This document shows positions 38,901 through 48,119 of a stretch of 64,000 nt of DNA, in pieces. Each line of letters starts with the position of its first letter. The stretch's first letter is position 1. The notes under the pieces were generated by a model, which had not been told where the DNA came from, ran no database searches, and was given only the letters and a program-made list of their open reading frames with translations. The stretch lies in contig JAWUZG010000051.1 of the NCBI GenBank assembly GCA_036785705.1, forward strand, positions 12,986,501 through 13,050,500. Reading direction: 5' to 3'. The position numbers and the translations under genes were made by a program. The DNA is from Acanthornis magna. Its lineage: Eukaryota; Chordata; Aves; Passeriformes; Acanthizidae.

Positions 38901-41900
38901 AATTCGTAGCATTCCTTCCCAAAATTCCTTTTCACTTACCACTGTTGTGTTTTTCTGCCAAGGAATAACTGTCTTCTCAAAGCATGACCAGAGGCCATGG
39001 GCAGCAGAGCCAGCCCCAGCATGAGGCCCACAGCCGAAACTCTCCCATTGTTCTTCCTAACAGCCACAAATTCTTCTCCCCAGCCCCTGCCCCACCACCT
39101 GCCTCTGAAGTGATCCACATTTGGGAACCTCTAATGTAGCAGACAGCAAGACAAAATTATTAGGTTCATTTTACTTGGTAATTCAGCGTAAGACGCTGTT
39201 CCACAGGACCATTACGTCATTCATTGAGCCACTTGGCTCCTTCAGGAAAATTATGGCCCCCTGGAGTGGAAAAGCCCGATATAACAAGAAATTCTTTAGG
39301 AGCAAGAGCAAGGACACCTGAGCGAACTCTCTTCCTTCAAAAAGAGCTGTGGGAAAATGTTCTTTATGCAGGAAGTTTTATTAGTTTTCTTCCAATTCAT
39401 TCCAGATGCTTAAAAGCAAAAGGGCTTTCCCCCCTTTTCCTTATGTTTGGAGACAGCACTGTTTGGAAGCCACGGATCAAACTAATAAATGTTTTCTAAT
39501 GGGACTTTTTGACAGGCTGTGTATGTCAGCTTGGTGGCCCACTGAAAGCAAAGGTGTAACTAGGCAGCTGCTGTTTGCCTGAAAGTGGGGTCTTTGTGCT
39601 GGGTCAGTACAACAGCCTCTGCCGTGGGATGCCTTCACTCTGCCTCCAGTGGAGTCAGTACTGTACTTACTCTGCCAGAGCTGCATCTACAGCAAAATCC
39701 CACTCTTCCCGCTTCCCATTCCCTAGATGATTAAGAGGGCTAACATAACACAAAAAGGCCATCCCTCAGCCTTGTGAGGGAGCCAACTATTTACAGTCTG
39801 TCCTGAAAGACAATTAACTTGCCTGGTGCCATATAATCTCCATCTAGACTGCAGTGTGTGTTTGTTGTTGCAGGTGAGGATGGAGCACGACCAGAGGGAA
39901 AATCAGAGTATTTATATACTTATGCTATGAGGAGAAGAGTGAGCAAGGACAGTCCTTAGCTCAAAGGACGTAACAGCAGCTGAAGCCTGACCATACTGCA
40001 GGAATGGGTCAGATTCTGCAGCAACTGAAGTTCCACCTTTCTTTGGTGCAGTCACCCTTTCCTGGCATGCAACACTTGCAAGTGGCACATGGACATATAA
40101 AACCCTTGAGTGCAATACAGACATAATGCCACAGTTCAGGCTGGGAATAGGTATCTCAAGTGAGGTTTAAAAATTAGGAATTTCTATTCTTCTCCAGAAG
40201 AGGCTGCAACACTATGACCATATTACTTCCCATCATCACGGGGCTGTCCCTGGTCTGCAACTTGTAGTAGCATAGAAACCCACTGCCCAGTCCCCAAACA
40301 CACTCTAGGACATTCATACCTTCTTCCTCCTCTTTGCCTTTACAGTGTTCTCTTGCTTTTCTTCAGGCTGACTCAGAAAACACTCTGTAGGCTGCAAAAC
40401 ACATTTAAAAACAAAAGAAATAAGAAAAAAAAGTCACCAAAGGGGGGTAAGAGGAGATACAGAAACTATAATGCTGGATTAGGAAAAAACAAATAAAACT
40501 GGATTTCCCCACCCGTAGAAGGAATCAAATTCTTACAGTTATATGCAAATAAAGTAATTTTGGAATTGAGACTGTTGTTGCAAACAAGAGAGGAATAAAA
40601 GAACAGAAAATGGAAACATTCAGAGTATAGTCTTAATGATTAAAAGCAGGCTTTGATATCTTATAAAAAAAATCAGGAGGAAAACAGGAAAAAAATCTAC
40701 CACTACATTTATATTTTTAATCTGTTATTGTGTGCGATAGTTTTTCTAAACTTTGCCAGTAGTGTTCTAAAATAACTGGGTCTAAGGTGAGCATCCTAAG
40801 GTAAAAAATAGCATGGAACTGGGCAAGATTAATTGGAAACAATCTTGCTCTGGATTTCCTTCTACACTTGTAATGCAAAATTTAGGAAAACATGTTTCAA
40901 ATTTGTCCTACCCCCTTCTTGCTTTGTCTCCTCATAGCAGGCAGGGTCAAATAAACACAAGAAAAATACATGGTGCATTTCAGAATAATCCAACACGTGC
41001 TGCTATCATTAACCCTCTTTTGTGCTGGAGTGAACAGGCTGAATTGGTCCATTTGTACCAGAGACCCTGTTCACATAATCCAGGGGTAGGATTTGTCCTT
41101 AGCCACCTAAAATTATTCAAAACAGAGGAAGTGAGGCACAGACTTCCCCAGTTTTGAGCATAGCAATTCTCTTTTCTTTTGCCTTCTTAGGGCTTTCCAC
41201 CTCATGGAAATGCAAATTTATCTACACAGACAGGCTTTGGAGCTTAGTAAGTGACTTGATGAAGAGTAATGGGAAAATAGGCTGACATGCAGGAAAAAGC
41301 TTTGTACTACTATGATGCATTTGGCTGGAAAACTCTGCTCTTGTGAGAAAATGCAGAGAAGACTCATTACATGGAGCATTAAAAAGCTCAGAAACAGCAA
41401 ATTCAGCACTACTCCCGGGGGAAAACCTGAAAGAAAAGCATCAGTAGGAAAGGGAGCCCAGCTGAAAGCCAGAGAAGCTGCTCCTGTTTCCCTGGGAAGG
41501 TAACTTCAGTTAGGCCAAGAAGACCTAAGGAAAGCTAATAGAAATTCAGAGTATCTGGGCCTTTCCAAGACCTTCTTGCACAGCCCCATCTTAACAGGAG
41601 GACACTTCATGGCAACTGCTACGAAATGACCCAACCCAGCACATTCCTGCCTTTTCAAGCCTGTTCTCACAGCCTTATCAGAAGCATTTTTTTAAGTTTA
41701 ATTGTTCATATTCTGCCTACATTTCTCTTTTCCTCCCCACTCCCCTGGCTAAATTAGCTATAAAAACAGTTAACCACCATGCTCAACACAAATAAATGAC
41801 CTCTTGCTTTCTGTGTTCTGATGCAGCCACAGTCACTGCAGTATTGTATAGCAGTAGCGCTGAAACTGTTTGAGGGTTGAAATGAAACTTAGGAACTACC

Positions 41901-44900
41901 AGAAAAGATTTGGCTGGGGGCTTGTAACAGGCAGCAAAGCACTCTACAGCCAGGGCTGGGATGTAACACAGCCTGCATCAAAACCCATGAGAAGTTGTGA
42001 CAGGGATCATACCTTCCCTCAACAACAGAGATTTGTCCCAGTGATTTTCTCAGGCATAAACAGAAATGAAGGGAATGACTGCAAATGGAAACTCCAATTA
42101 ACAAAATCATTCCACAGCTAATGTAAGTTTTTTGGTTTTACTTTTGGTTTGTTTCTATTTAAAAAATCTCTGTCCTGGCTCTGATTCAAATGTTTTTAAA
42201 AGACCACCATACATTTCTTCATTCCTATCCCTATCATTAGCATTCCCAGACACTGAGACTGAAACAGAGCTACCCTCTGCTCTACTCTTACACATCCCGG
42301 CTGTCCATAGATACTTAAAGGCCATTTGCCAGGTGTTTTAATCATAGATTTTAAATTCAACATCATATTTTATGCAGAGAACAAGCCCTTGGATTGCTTC
42401 AGTCAAGGGATACTTACAAGCAATCAAAAAGTCAGAAAAGGGCCAACCTGAATGTCTGTCCTCCAGCAGAATATGATGGTTCCCTATCCCAGTAGTGCTA
42501 CCACTCTTCCAGCATATTGAAAAATGTAATTCATTCATTTTGGGCCCATTTTTCCCTTCTTATACATCGTGAACTGCTTTACATAATTCTGGAAACACTC
42601 TCAACTGGTATCTGTATGAGAGAAGAATGAAATGTGCCACACAGCTCAAGAAATTTCTCTAGAAGAAAAATCTTTTCACTGCTAACCCTTCATTCAAATG
42701 TTTGAAAGTATCACCAAATGCCACGGCTTCTTTTTTGAAGGCACAGCCTTTTCTTTCAACAGCCACAGAAATACACAGCAGGCAACACAACTACACAGGA
42801 GGCTTGTAGTCAAAGCCTTGTTTCATTAGAGAAGCATGTTAAGGCTCAAAATTACCTCCTTTACACTGCATATATATATATCTAGGCATAGTATATTATT
42901 AGCCCACCAATAGTAAATCCACTTTATTCAGACATTAAAAATAATGACATAAAAAAGAGAAACTTCATGGTGGTGAAGGGCTGTAAACTTACATGTCTTT
43001 GATGATCTGCAGTCTAAAATATTTCAGCATCTGATTTAGCCTGAACTTCTGACCCTTATCCAAGCATTGGCTGCCTACCTACTCATGCAATAGCTCTTTA
43101 GCATGCCACCCTTAAGAAAAGGTCATTTGCATGCTTTTCTTATACAAGACACAAAGCAGACACCCAACTGTTTTTTGACATGGCTCCCTTGTGCTCTGTG
43201 TCCTTATACTATTTTTACATGGAAATTCTTAAAATGCAGAAAACAGGAAATTTGTGCTGAGACCACTGATTTATGACCTTCAATGTCATAAATTCCTTGT
43301 TTGTTAATCATACACAGAACATAAAATATTTCCTGTATTATATTTCTAACATGCTTTTTTTCTCTTCATGTTGCCAAAGTTATGGGAAATTCAAATGTGG
43401 AGTGCAAACAGTCATGCATGTGTGCGAAAGTTTACATTCCAGGTCAGCCACATACTCTGACTTTTGGAGCTTGTGACAAAGTAAACACATCACTGCGTCA
43501 TTCAGATTGGAGACAGATTATTCATTTCACTGTAAACCCAAGGACAGCCTGCAGACTAGGAACATAGATGCTCATAACTCTGGTTGTCTCGTGACTGGCT
43601 TTAAGGCACCAAGTCCACTGCAGAACAGCTTCCAGCTTCTGAATAAGGCAGGGACGAGTAAAATGGGTTATGTTATTTGCACCAGAACTACAAAACCACC
43701 AGCTTTCCAGAAATACCTCTGATTTTGTGTATCTAAAAGATGTGTAATAACCCATCCATGACTTTGAGCACCCATAAAGCATTTCCCTCTTGCAGTTTCA
43801 TGACTAAACATCAAATTACCTGATTCCAACATGCAGGCTGATATTCTTTATATGACAGAAAGACCAGTGGCAGGCGTTCTGCTACAGCTGAGCAGTTCCA
43901 GGCCACCTTGGCAATTAACTTGTGCTGGCTATCCTTTCTAATGTTCCCATAAAAAGGGTCAAGCAACCCTTCCAAACAAAGTGTCTTAACCTACTTCTAA
44001 ATGCTTAAGTGAAAGTGGTGATAAAAAGTGGCTCCGTAAGAATTCTCACTCCTCAGCATCTGACCTCCTGCCAGAGCACAGAAAAAGGCAATACAGCTTT
44101 CTCCTGTATTGTTTGGTTCTCTTTCCTAATCAAAACACTGATCTAATTCAGATATTTGGATCACTTCACCTTTGGTCTCTTTGGAAAGACACCCAAAAGA
44201 ATAGTAATTGCTACCATGTTGTTTACACTTCTCTCTTACAAAAAAAGAACATCCCTGCAAATGGCTTTCACTTGGGCACTTGCCTAGGCATTACAGAGTG
44301 AATTTACTATTGACCTAGGGGTCAAAATTAATATCCATAACCTCAAGGAGAGATAGCTTCCAATGTAATTTTAGCTCTCTGACAGCCACTCAGTCGATTC
44401 TGCTGGGTGATATGAGGAAGGCAGAACAGATTTACCTTCAAACAAGAAACTTCTTAATATCACCTGACCTCTAGATGACATTTTCCTCAAACTGGGGTGA
44501 TGCTGCCTGCTCTTTGGCATACTCCATGTAATGCTGAACAGCACAGTTCCTACTGGCATTAGACTAAGCTTTTAGCAGTGCAAGGGTAAGAAAACATCAA
44601 TCCATGTGGACCTAAATGCTTTTGCACTTGGACCTTGCACTGGGGACATGCTTTGGTAGGGAATCTGTACAACATATAAATATAGCCTTCCAGACTTTGT
44701 GTGTGCAGGGAAAGGGAAAAGATTGCAGGGGAGGGTACTCAGTGACCCCATCCAGGCTTGTACCACTGGACAGTCACTTTGTAGTGACTAGCAAATCTCA
44801 ACTCACATAAAACAAGTGTGAAGTTATTACTGAAATGAACTTGAATGTGATCACATCCAAATAAGGCAACATAATTAAAAAGGAAATTTGTTACATGAGC

Positions 44901-45098
44901 AGATCAGATAGACTGAAGAAAACTGTCCCTTTACCAAACAAAAGGAAGTTATGTTTCCCTATGCATTATCATCTTTGTGGTCTGAACAATTCCTTAATTT
45001 ACAAACCTGCTTTCTTTTCTTTTTCACAGCGGGTTTGGAATCTGAACCTTGACGTGTTGCTGTCCTGTTATCACTTGCCTTTTCAATAGCTTCATCAT
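23888..45098 (-). CDS. CMSS1: CMSS1, Cms1-family small-subunit ribosome biogenesis factor, 5' end missing
   Basis: Cms1-type proteins belong to the 90S pre-ribosome (SSU processome) machinery in the nucleolus. Nine coding exons (779 nt, about 258 residues) align in order with human CMSS1 (279 residues) to the shared C-terminus KLGLF. Only roughly the first 20 residues are absent; their exon lies beyond 64000. The N-terminal half is charged, with lysine/arginine clusters KKKRK and KAKRRKKKK that look like nuclear localisation signals. The C-terminal half keeps a DEAD-box-like layout: a [11 protein letters not shown] stretch (motif Ia position), GTPGR (motif Ib) and [19 protein letters not shown] where DEAD motif II would sit. 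The acidic catalytic residues are replaced, so helicase activity is unlikely. All phases agree and no frameshift or stop is seen. Confidence 0.94.
26747..26796. repeat. A-rich (GAAA)-like simple repeat
   Basis: A run of 13 A followed by GA-interrupted A tracts, purine-only on the plus strand for about 45 bases. It may be an old retroposon tail or a simple microsatellite. Confidence 0.8.
26899..27700 (-). mobile_element. CR1 retrotransposon 3' part with polymerase remnant
   Basis: A minus-orientation CR1 copy of about 0.8 kb. Frame-shifted pieces of the CR1 reverse-transcriptase C-terminus are readable: [46 protein letters not shown], then [24 protein letters not shown]. The 3' end has the CR1 terminal GTGATTCTGTGA at 26910-26899. 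It is broken by frameshifts and 5' truncated. It lies in the last CMSS1 intron in the same sense as CMSS1. Confidence 0.9.
27991..28079 (-). CDS. CMSS1: CMSS1 coding exon with degenerate motif II region
   Basis: 89-nt exon encoding [20 protein letters not shown] then LRRMMDIPE; the [16 protein letters not shown] core is identical to human. It lies where helicases carry DEAD, but the sequence is DWNW. Acceptor ttttag; donor gtattg. Confidence 0.95.
28618..28622. repeat. Target-site duplication of LTR A, left copy
   Basis: ATGAT directly before the LTR start; an identical copy directly follows the LTR end at 29284-29288. Confidence 0.85.
28623..29283 (+). mobile_element. Solo LTR, 661 bp (LTR A)
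   Basis: Starts TGTCCTAGG and ends CCAAGACA (TGT...ACA), flanked by perfect 5-bp duplications ATGAT. A 5-bp duplication fits ERVL-type (class III) avian elements, though some other LTR families also use it. A TATA-like tataagagag lies at 28861. There is no internal retroviral sequence, so it is a recombined solo LTR. It sits antisense to CMSS1. Its last 145 bp match the end of LTR B. Confidence 0.88.
28861..28870 (+). promoter_or_regulatory. TATA-like box of LTR A
   Basis: tataagagag about 240 bases into the LTR, the usual place for an LTR promoter. There is no evidence that it is active. Confidence 0.5.
29284..29288. repeat. Target-site duplication of LTR A, right copy
   Basis: ATGAT directly after the LTR's terminal ACA, identical to the left copy. 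Confidence 0.85.
29433..29612 (-). mobile_element. CR1 3' UTR fragment
   Basis: A minus-orientation CR1 tail: the plus strand reads ggaatggcttaggttggaag, then the gggacattaaagatcatctag and cagcctggcctt segments characteristic of avian CR1 3' ends. About 180 bp, 5' truncated, non-coding. Confidence 0.85.
30486..30573 (-). CDS. CMSS1: CMSS1 coding exon with TPGR motif
   Basis: 29 codons plus one base: [22 protein letters not shown] and [16 protein letters not shown] matches human HLGVGTPGR and the DEAD-box motif Ib position. Acceptor aattag; donor gtagga. Confidence 0.94.
30574..31410 (-). other. CMSS1 intron
   Basis: AT-rich; no repeat or RNA gene recognised. Confidence 0.85.
31411..31471 (-). 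CDS. CMSS1: CMSS1 coding exon
   Basis: 61-nt exon encoding [20 protein letters not shown] (human [20 protein letters not shown]). Acceptor ttgctag; donor gtaggg. Short but unambiguous. Confidence 0.94.
31472..32911 (-). other. CMSS1 intron
   Basis: No recognisable content besides splice sites. Open frames at 32195-32540 on both strands show no conserved protein. Confidence 0.85.
32912..33014 (-). CDS. CMSS1: CMSS1 coding exon
   Basis: Encodes [17 protein letters not shown] then [17 protein letters not shown], matching human CPKWVKLRKNHSEKKSV. Acceptor ttgcag. The donor is CAA|gtacgt; this choice recreates the conserved LELIKSMTAF junction with the next exon. The [11 protein letters not shown] segment sits where DEAD-box motif Ia would be. 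Confidence 0.94.
33015..33720 (-). other. CMSS1 intron
   Basis: Strongly AT-rich 0.7 kb intron; nothing else seen. Confidence 0.85.
33721..33780 (-). CDS. CMSS1: CMSS1 coding exon
   Basis: 60-nt exon encoding (D)[19 protein letters not shown], nearly identical to human CMSS1. Split codons at both ends agree with the neighbours. Acceptor ttttcag; donor gtgagt. Confidence 0.95.
33781..36486 (-). other. CMSS1 intron
   Basis: AT-rich 2.7 kb intron; no repeat family or RNA gene recognised. Confidence 0.85.
36487..36616 (-). CDS. CMSS1: CMSS1 coding exon
   Basis: 43 codons plus one base. [20 protein letters not shown] and [11 protein letters not shown] align with human KKITDVLAKSEPKPGLPEDL and LVIELEELNLP. 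Acceptor ttttag; donor gtaact. Confidence 0.93.
36617..40319 (-). other. CMSS1 intron with unclassified repeat-like segment
   Basis: Contains the candidate LTR-like segment 36709-37452 (separate entry) and a 142-codon minus-strand open frame at 38514-38942 in a GC-richer stretch. I do not recognise the encoded sequence, and it has no conserved motif. Confidence 0.8.
36709..37452 (+). mobile_element. Possible LTR or other dispersed repeat
   Basis: Compositionally distinct from the surrounding intron, starting TGTGGCAGGATG and ending CCTTACA, with AATAAA near 37224 in the plus orientation and an aagaccaggtctt palindrome near 37298. The TGT...ACA termini resemble an LTR, but the flanks (atatc / gtgag) do not match, so boundaries or class may be wrong. 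Confidence 0.25.
40320..40391 (-). CDS. CMSS1: CMSS1 coding exon
   Basis: 24 codons, phase 0 on both sides, encoding [12 protein letters not shown] through KAKRRKK. Matches the human ECFLIQPKE..RKRRKK segment. Acceptor ttgcag; donor gtatga. The basic cluster continues into the next exon and forms a likely nuclear localisation signal. Confidence 0.9.
40392..45006 (-). other. CMSS1 intron
   Basis: 4.6 kb AT-rich intron. Includes a short TA run at 42870-42882. No exon, RNA gene or classified repeat recognised. Confidence 0.85.
42870..42882. repeat. (TA)n microsatellite
   Basis: About six TA units (atatatatatat); minor. Confidence 0.7.
45007..45098 (-). CDS. CMSS1: CMSS1 coding exon, first one in window
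   Basis: Begins with the last two bases of a split codon (NAT, probably Asp) and ends in a lysine-rich tract AVKKKRKQ, then donor gtttgt. The acceptor is tttcag. Sequence is poorly conserved apart from acidic/serine character, as in mammals. Continuity in phase with the next exon (KQ|PTECFL, human KQPKECFL) supports it. Confidence 0.85.
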
Positions 45099-47204
45099 CT
45101 GAAAGATTTCATCAGAAAAAAAGAAGAGTTCTTGTTACTGCTTTTCAAATTCATCTATCCATCTTTGCATTCAAAAATAGGGATAAAATCTCCAGCTGAA
45201 AGATTGCCACAGTCATACAATCTCATGACTGGCAATAAATACAGCTGTAACAAATACATTCTTATTGCTTAGTTTGCTGATACTTCTTTCAAAATAAAGT
45301 CATCTTCTCCTACTAAAACAAGTCTTGCAGATGAAGGAAAAAAAAATCCAAGCAAACACATACAAAAATGCACAAAACCCCCATCCCAAATGCCTTACTG
45401 ACACACATTAAAGAGAAAAAATTACAAGATAGGTATAATGTCCTATTGTACAAAAATATATGCACACATTTCCTGCAAGTACATTTTAATTGTGAATCTT
45501 ACTTCAGTAATTATTAGACAAAGGCACTGCTCCCAAAGTTTGAGCAGAAAATCCACAGGACTAAAATAGGCTTATGTTTTGAAAGACAACTATTTAAATT
45601 CAGATGTCTCTACCCATTCCCTTCTTCATCTCTTTTATCTACAGAGAGACTTTAGGGAAAAAATAAATGCACAGCAACAACTTCCTTTAATAGTCTTATA
45701 ATAGTGCTTTAGATGTATTCAAACACAGACATTTCTGCTGGGGACTGAGTTACGTCCCAGATCATTGCCAGAAGCATTATCTTCCATCAAACTGAATTAA
45801 TTCAACTTCTGTAATTTGAATATTTCTATCCAACAGGCATTCAGTCATTACTGTAATCTCCTGTATTCCAAAGTTGTAAAGTTTTCAGTTTTAAGATTAA
45901 GTTTCTTTTGAAAAGAGAGGAATAGAAGGATTTCTTAAGCATCACCCCAAGTATAGATGATATATCTGTGCAGTCAGTAGGTGTGAGCAGAGTAAACTGA
46001 TGGCCAGAGAACATGAGAGGGAGAGCTAGTATTTACAAATTCCATGTTGAAATAAGTTCCTACTGAAAAAAGGTAAAGTGAAAGGATATGTGAAAAAAAC
46101 ACAAGAGAATTTATGTGAAAGGTAAGTAAAGAGATGAAGGGCAGCGGGGAGAATCTCTATTAATCCACTGATGCAACATTATATATTATGTGGCAATAAG
46201 GTAGTAGCTTTGAAAATCTTAATGTGACAAAATGGGTACCAAAATGGGCACATATTTATTCCTGGAAAGATACCATTTCCTAATGTTCACTCCTTTCTCC
46301 CACCTTGAAAAGGCTGTGTAACAGCACCCAAAAGCGGGGTTCTGACAGCTCTTAAGAGCTCAAGGAAGTTTAGGAAGTTGAAAATAGTGATGAAAATCAG
46401 TGAATGTTTTAGCAGGTTGGATGCCATTTGTCATGAAATCTTACTTGATATAGATTAGGTTCTTGGCAAACCACAAGAGTTTTAGAAAGAGAGCAGCAAC
46501 TGAGAAGAGAATTTGTTTTCTATTCAGTACAACTAAGAGACTCCTAAGTGAAAAGGGTAGATAAATATGTTAATGAACTTAATTAAGACCAAAATAAATG
46601 CCATGGAAGAAATGACAGCACTTGTTAATATCTCAAAATAGGATGAAGACATATTCTGAAATCTTAAAATAGGAATCCACCAAGAAAAGCCCTTGCTTTC
46701 CAACTCTAGAGCAAGTGCAGGAATGTGTGCAGCAAGGAATACTACAGCTCAGCTGGCCTATCTGCTTCATTCTTTGTGCAGGCACAGCCTCAAATGGGAG
46801 CTGAATGGATGGTGGCCACACGAGTGCCAGAGCCCATGTAGAAATTCTGTGCCCAGTCCTGTACAGCCCAACATATGGTGGCAGGTGAACAGTGGAACAA
46901 AGAAAGCTCACGGTTTGTGAGACAAATCTTTCCTTTCATTACAGGCCAAATATCTTTCTGTTCTCCTGAGGATGTCCAAGTGCTCCTGTACCACATGTCT
47001 GCCCCAGCACAGCAACAGATCTTTCCTGCCTATTCCTCTCCAAAGTCACTGAGCACTCATGTCCTCCAGCCACTTTGGAATCTAAGATGTAACACTTTGT
47101 TTGAGGCTGAAAAATCAAATTATTCAGCATACTCCTGGAAGTTTAAAAGGTGTCTTGGTAATTCAATGTTACCACTAGCTATTACCATGGGCTTCTTTCC
47201 CTGT
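45099..47204 (-). other. CMSS1 5'-side intron, first part
   Basis: AT-rich sequence upstream of the first CMSS1 exon in the window; no exon recognised. 46690-47150 is GC-richer and open in several frames without a recognisable protein. Confidence 0.75.
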
Positions 47205-47209
47205 GTATC
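47205..47209. repeat. Target-site duplication of LTR B, left copy
   Basis: GTATC directly before the LTR start, repeated at 48115-48119. Confidence 0.85.
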
Positions 47210-47219
47210 TGTTGAAGGT

Positions 47220-47231
47220 GGGGGGGGGGGG
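47220..47231 (+). repeat. Poly-G run (12 G) in LTR B
   Basis: Twelve consecutive G followed by atttttccccc, giving an inverted GGGGGA/TCCCCC arrangement close to the LTR start. The length may be inaccurate in the assembly. Confidence 0.8.
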
Positions 47232-47271
47232 ATTTTTCCCCCACTCTGCTGCTAGGCAACCAACGACCCAG

Positions 47272-47279
47272 TATTTAAG
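47272..47279 (+). promoter_or_regulatory. TATA-like box of LTR B
   Basis: tatttaag only about 60 bases into the LTR. It is a candidate LTR promoter element, and the U3 part would then be unusually short. Confidence 0.35.
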
Positions 47280-47838
47280 GACTATTTACTCTTACAAAAG
47301 AGACAAAAGATTTTGGCTGGGGTGTGGCGAGGGGACGAGAGATTTGGCCACTGGTAACTCAACTCACTTGCTCGCTGGATTTGGAGGAGAGAGCAGCGAG
47401 AAAAGCTGCGACTGCAGAAAAAGCCTGGCTCTGCACTGTTTTCTCTACCTGATGGGTGAGCTTTTGTTTGGGAAAGGGGCACGGAATTCCAACCCCCTTC
47501 TCCCCTCCTGGAGGGCACATTTCTCGGCTGCGGTTTCAGCCGCTGCGGAGGGGGCCCGGCTGCCACAGCCCTGTGCCCCACCTGCCACAACTGCAGAGTT
47601 CCCGCCACCTTTTGCTGGCTAGCCCAGGTGAGCCCATCCTGCCGCTCCATTTCCCTGCTCTGAGCTCTCTGCCCAGCCCTGTCCTGCTGCACGCCATCCC
47701 TGCCCAGCCCGTCCGCCATTACCCACATGACACAGACCTGACCTCGCGCCACAGCGCCACCTGCAGCTGTGCGGGAGTCATCGCACCTGCCCTGCCCAGC
47801 CGGGAGCCAACAGCGCCCCTGCTGGCTGTGACCGTGAC

Positions 47839-47870
47839 TGCACCAAACGGGAACGTGCCTGTTTGGTGCA
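47839..47870. other. Hairpin (inverted repeat) in LTR B
   Basis: Arms tgcaccaaacggg and cctgtttggtgca pair at 12 of 13 positions around a 6-base loop aacgtg. This is a strong potential stem in the GC-rich part of the LTR transcript. Confidence 0.8.
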
Positions 47871-48114
47871 GGCCCAGAAGATGCCCAGGGACATCTGCCA
47901 CCGTGTTTTTGGTTTTGTTTGTTGTTACTATTGTTGTTGCTTGTTTGTCTCATTATATATACTAGTAAAGAACTGTTATTCCTTTTCCTATATCTTTGCC
48001 TGAAAGACCTTGATTCCAAAGTTAAAATAATTCGGAGGGAAGGGGGTTCACATTCCCTATTCTAAGGAAGGTGTCCACCTTCCTTAGCAGACACCTGTCT
48101 TTCAAACTGAGACA

Positions 48115-48119
48115 GTATC
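48115..48119. repeat. Target-site duplication of LTR B, right copy
   Basis: GTATC directly after the terminal ACA of LTR B, identical to the left copy. Confidence 0.85.

Larger units (their letters stand above)
47210..48114 (+). mobile_element. Solo LTR, 905 bp (LTR B)
   Basis: Starts TGTTGAAGG and ends CTGAGACA, flanked by perfect 5-bp duplications GTATC. The last 144 bp closely match the end of LTR A; the upstream parts differ, so they are related subfamilies. Features: a run of 12 G near the start, a TATA-like tatttaag at 47272, a GC-rich middle (47510-47880) and a 13-bp-arm hairpin (47839-47870). No internal retroviral genes remain. It lies antisense to CMSS1. A 245-codon minus-strand frame across it is considered spurious. 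Confidence 0.88.

Noticed and set aside
38514..38942. 142-codon minus-strand open frame in a CMSS1 intron
   Set aside because: No acceptor/donor context or recognised family; not part of the phase-consistent CMSS1 exon chain.
47282..48019. 245-codon minus-strand open frame
   Set aside because: It lies wholly inside LTR B, antisense to it, and reflects GC-rich composition; no conserved domain.
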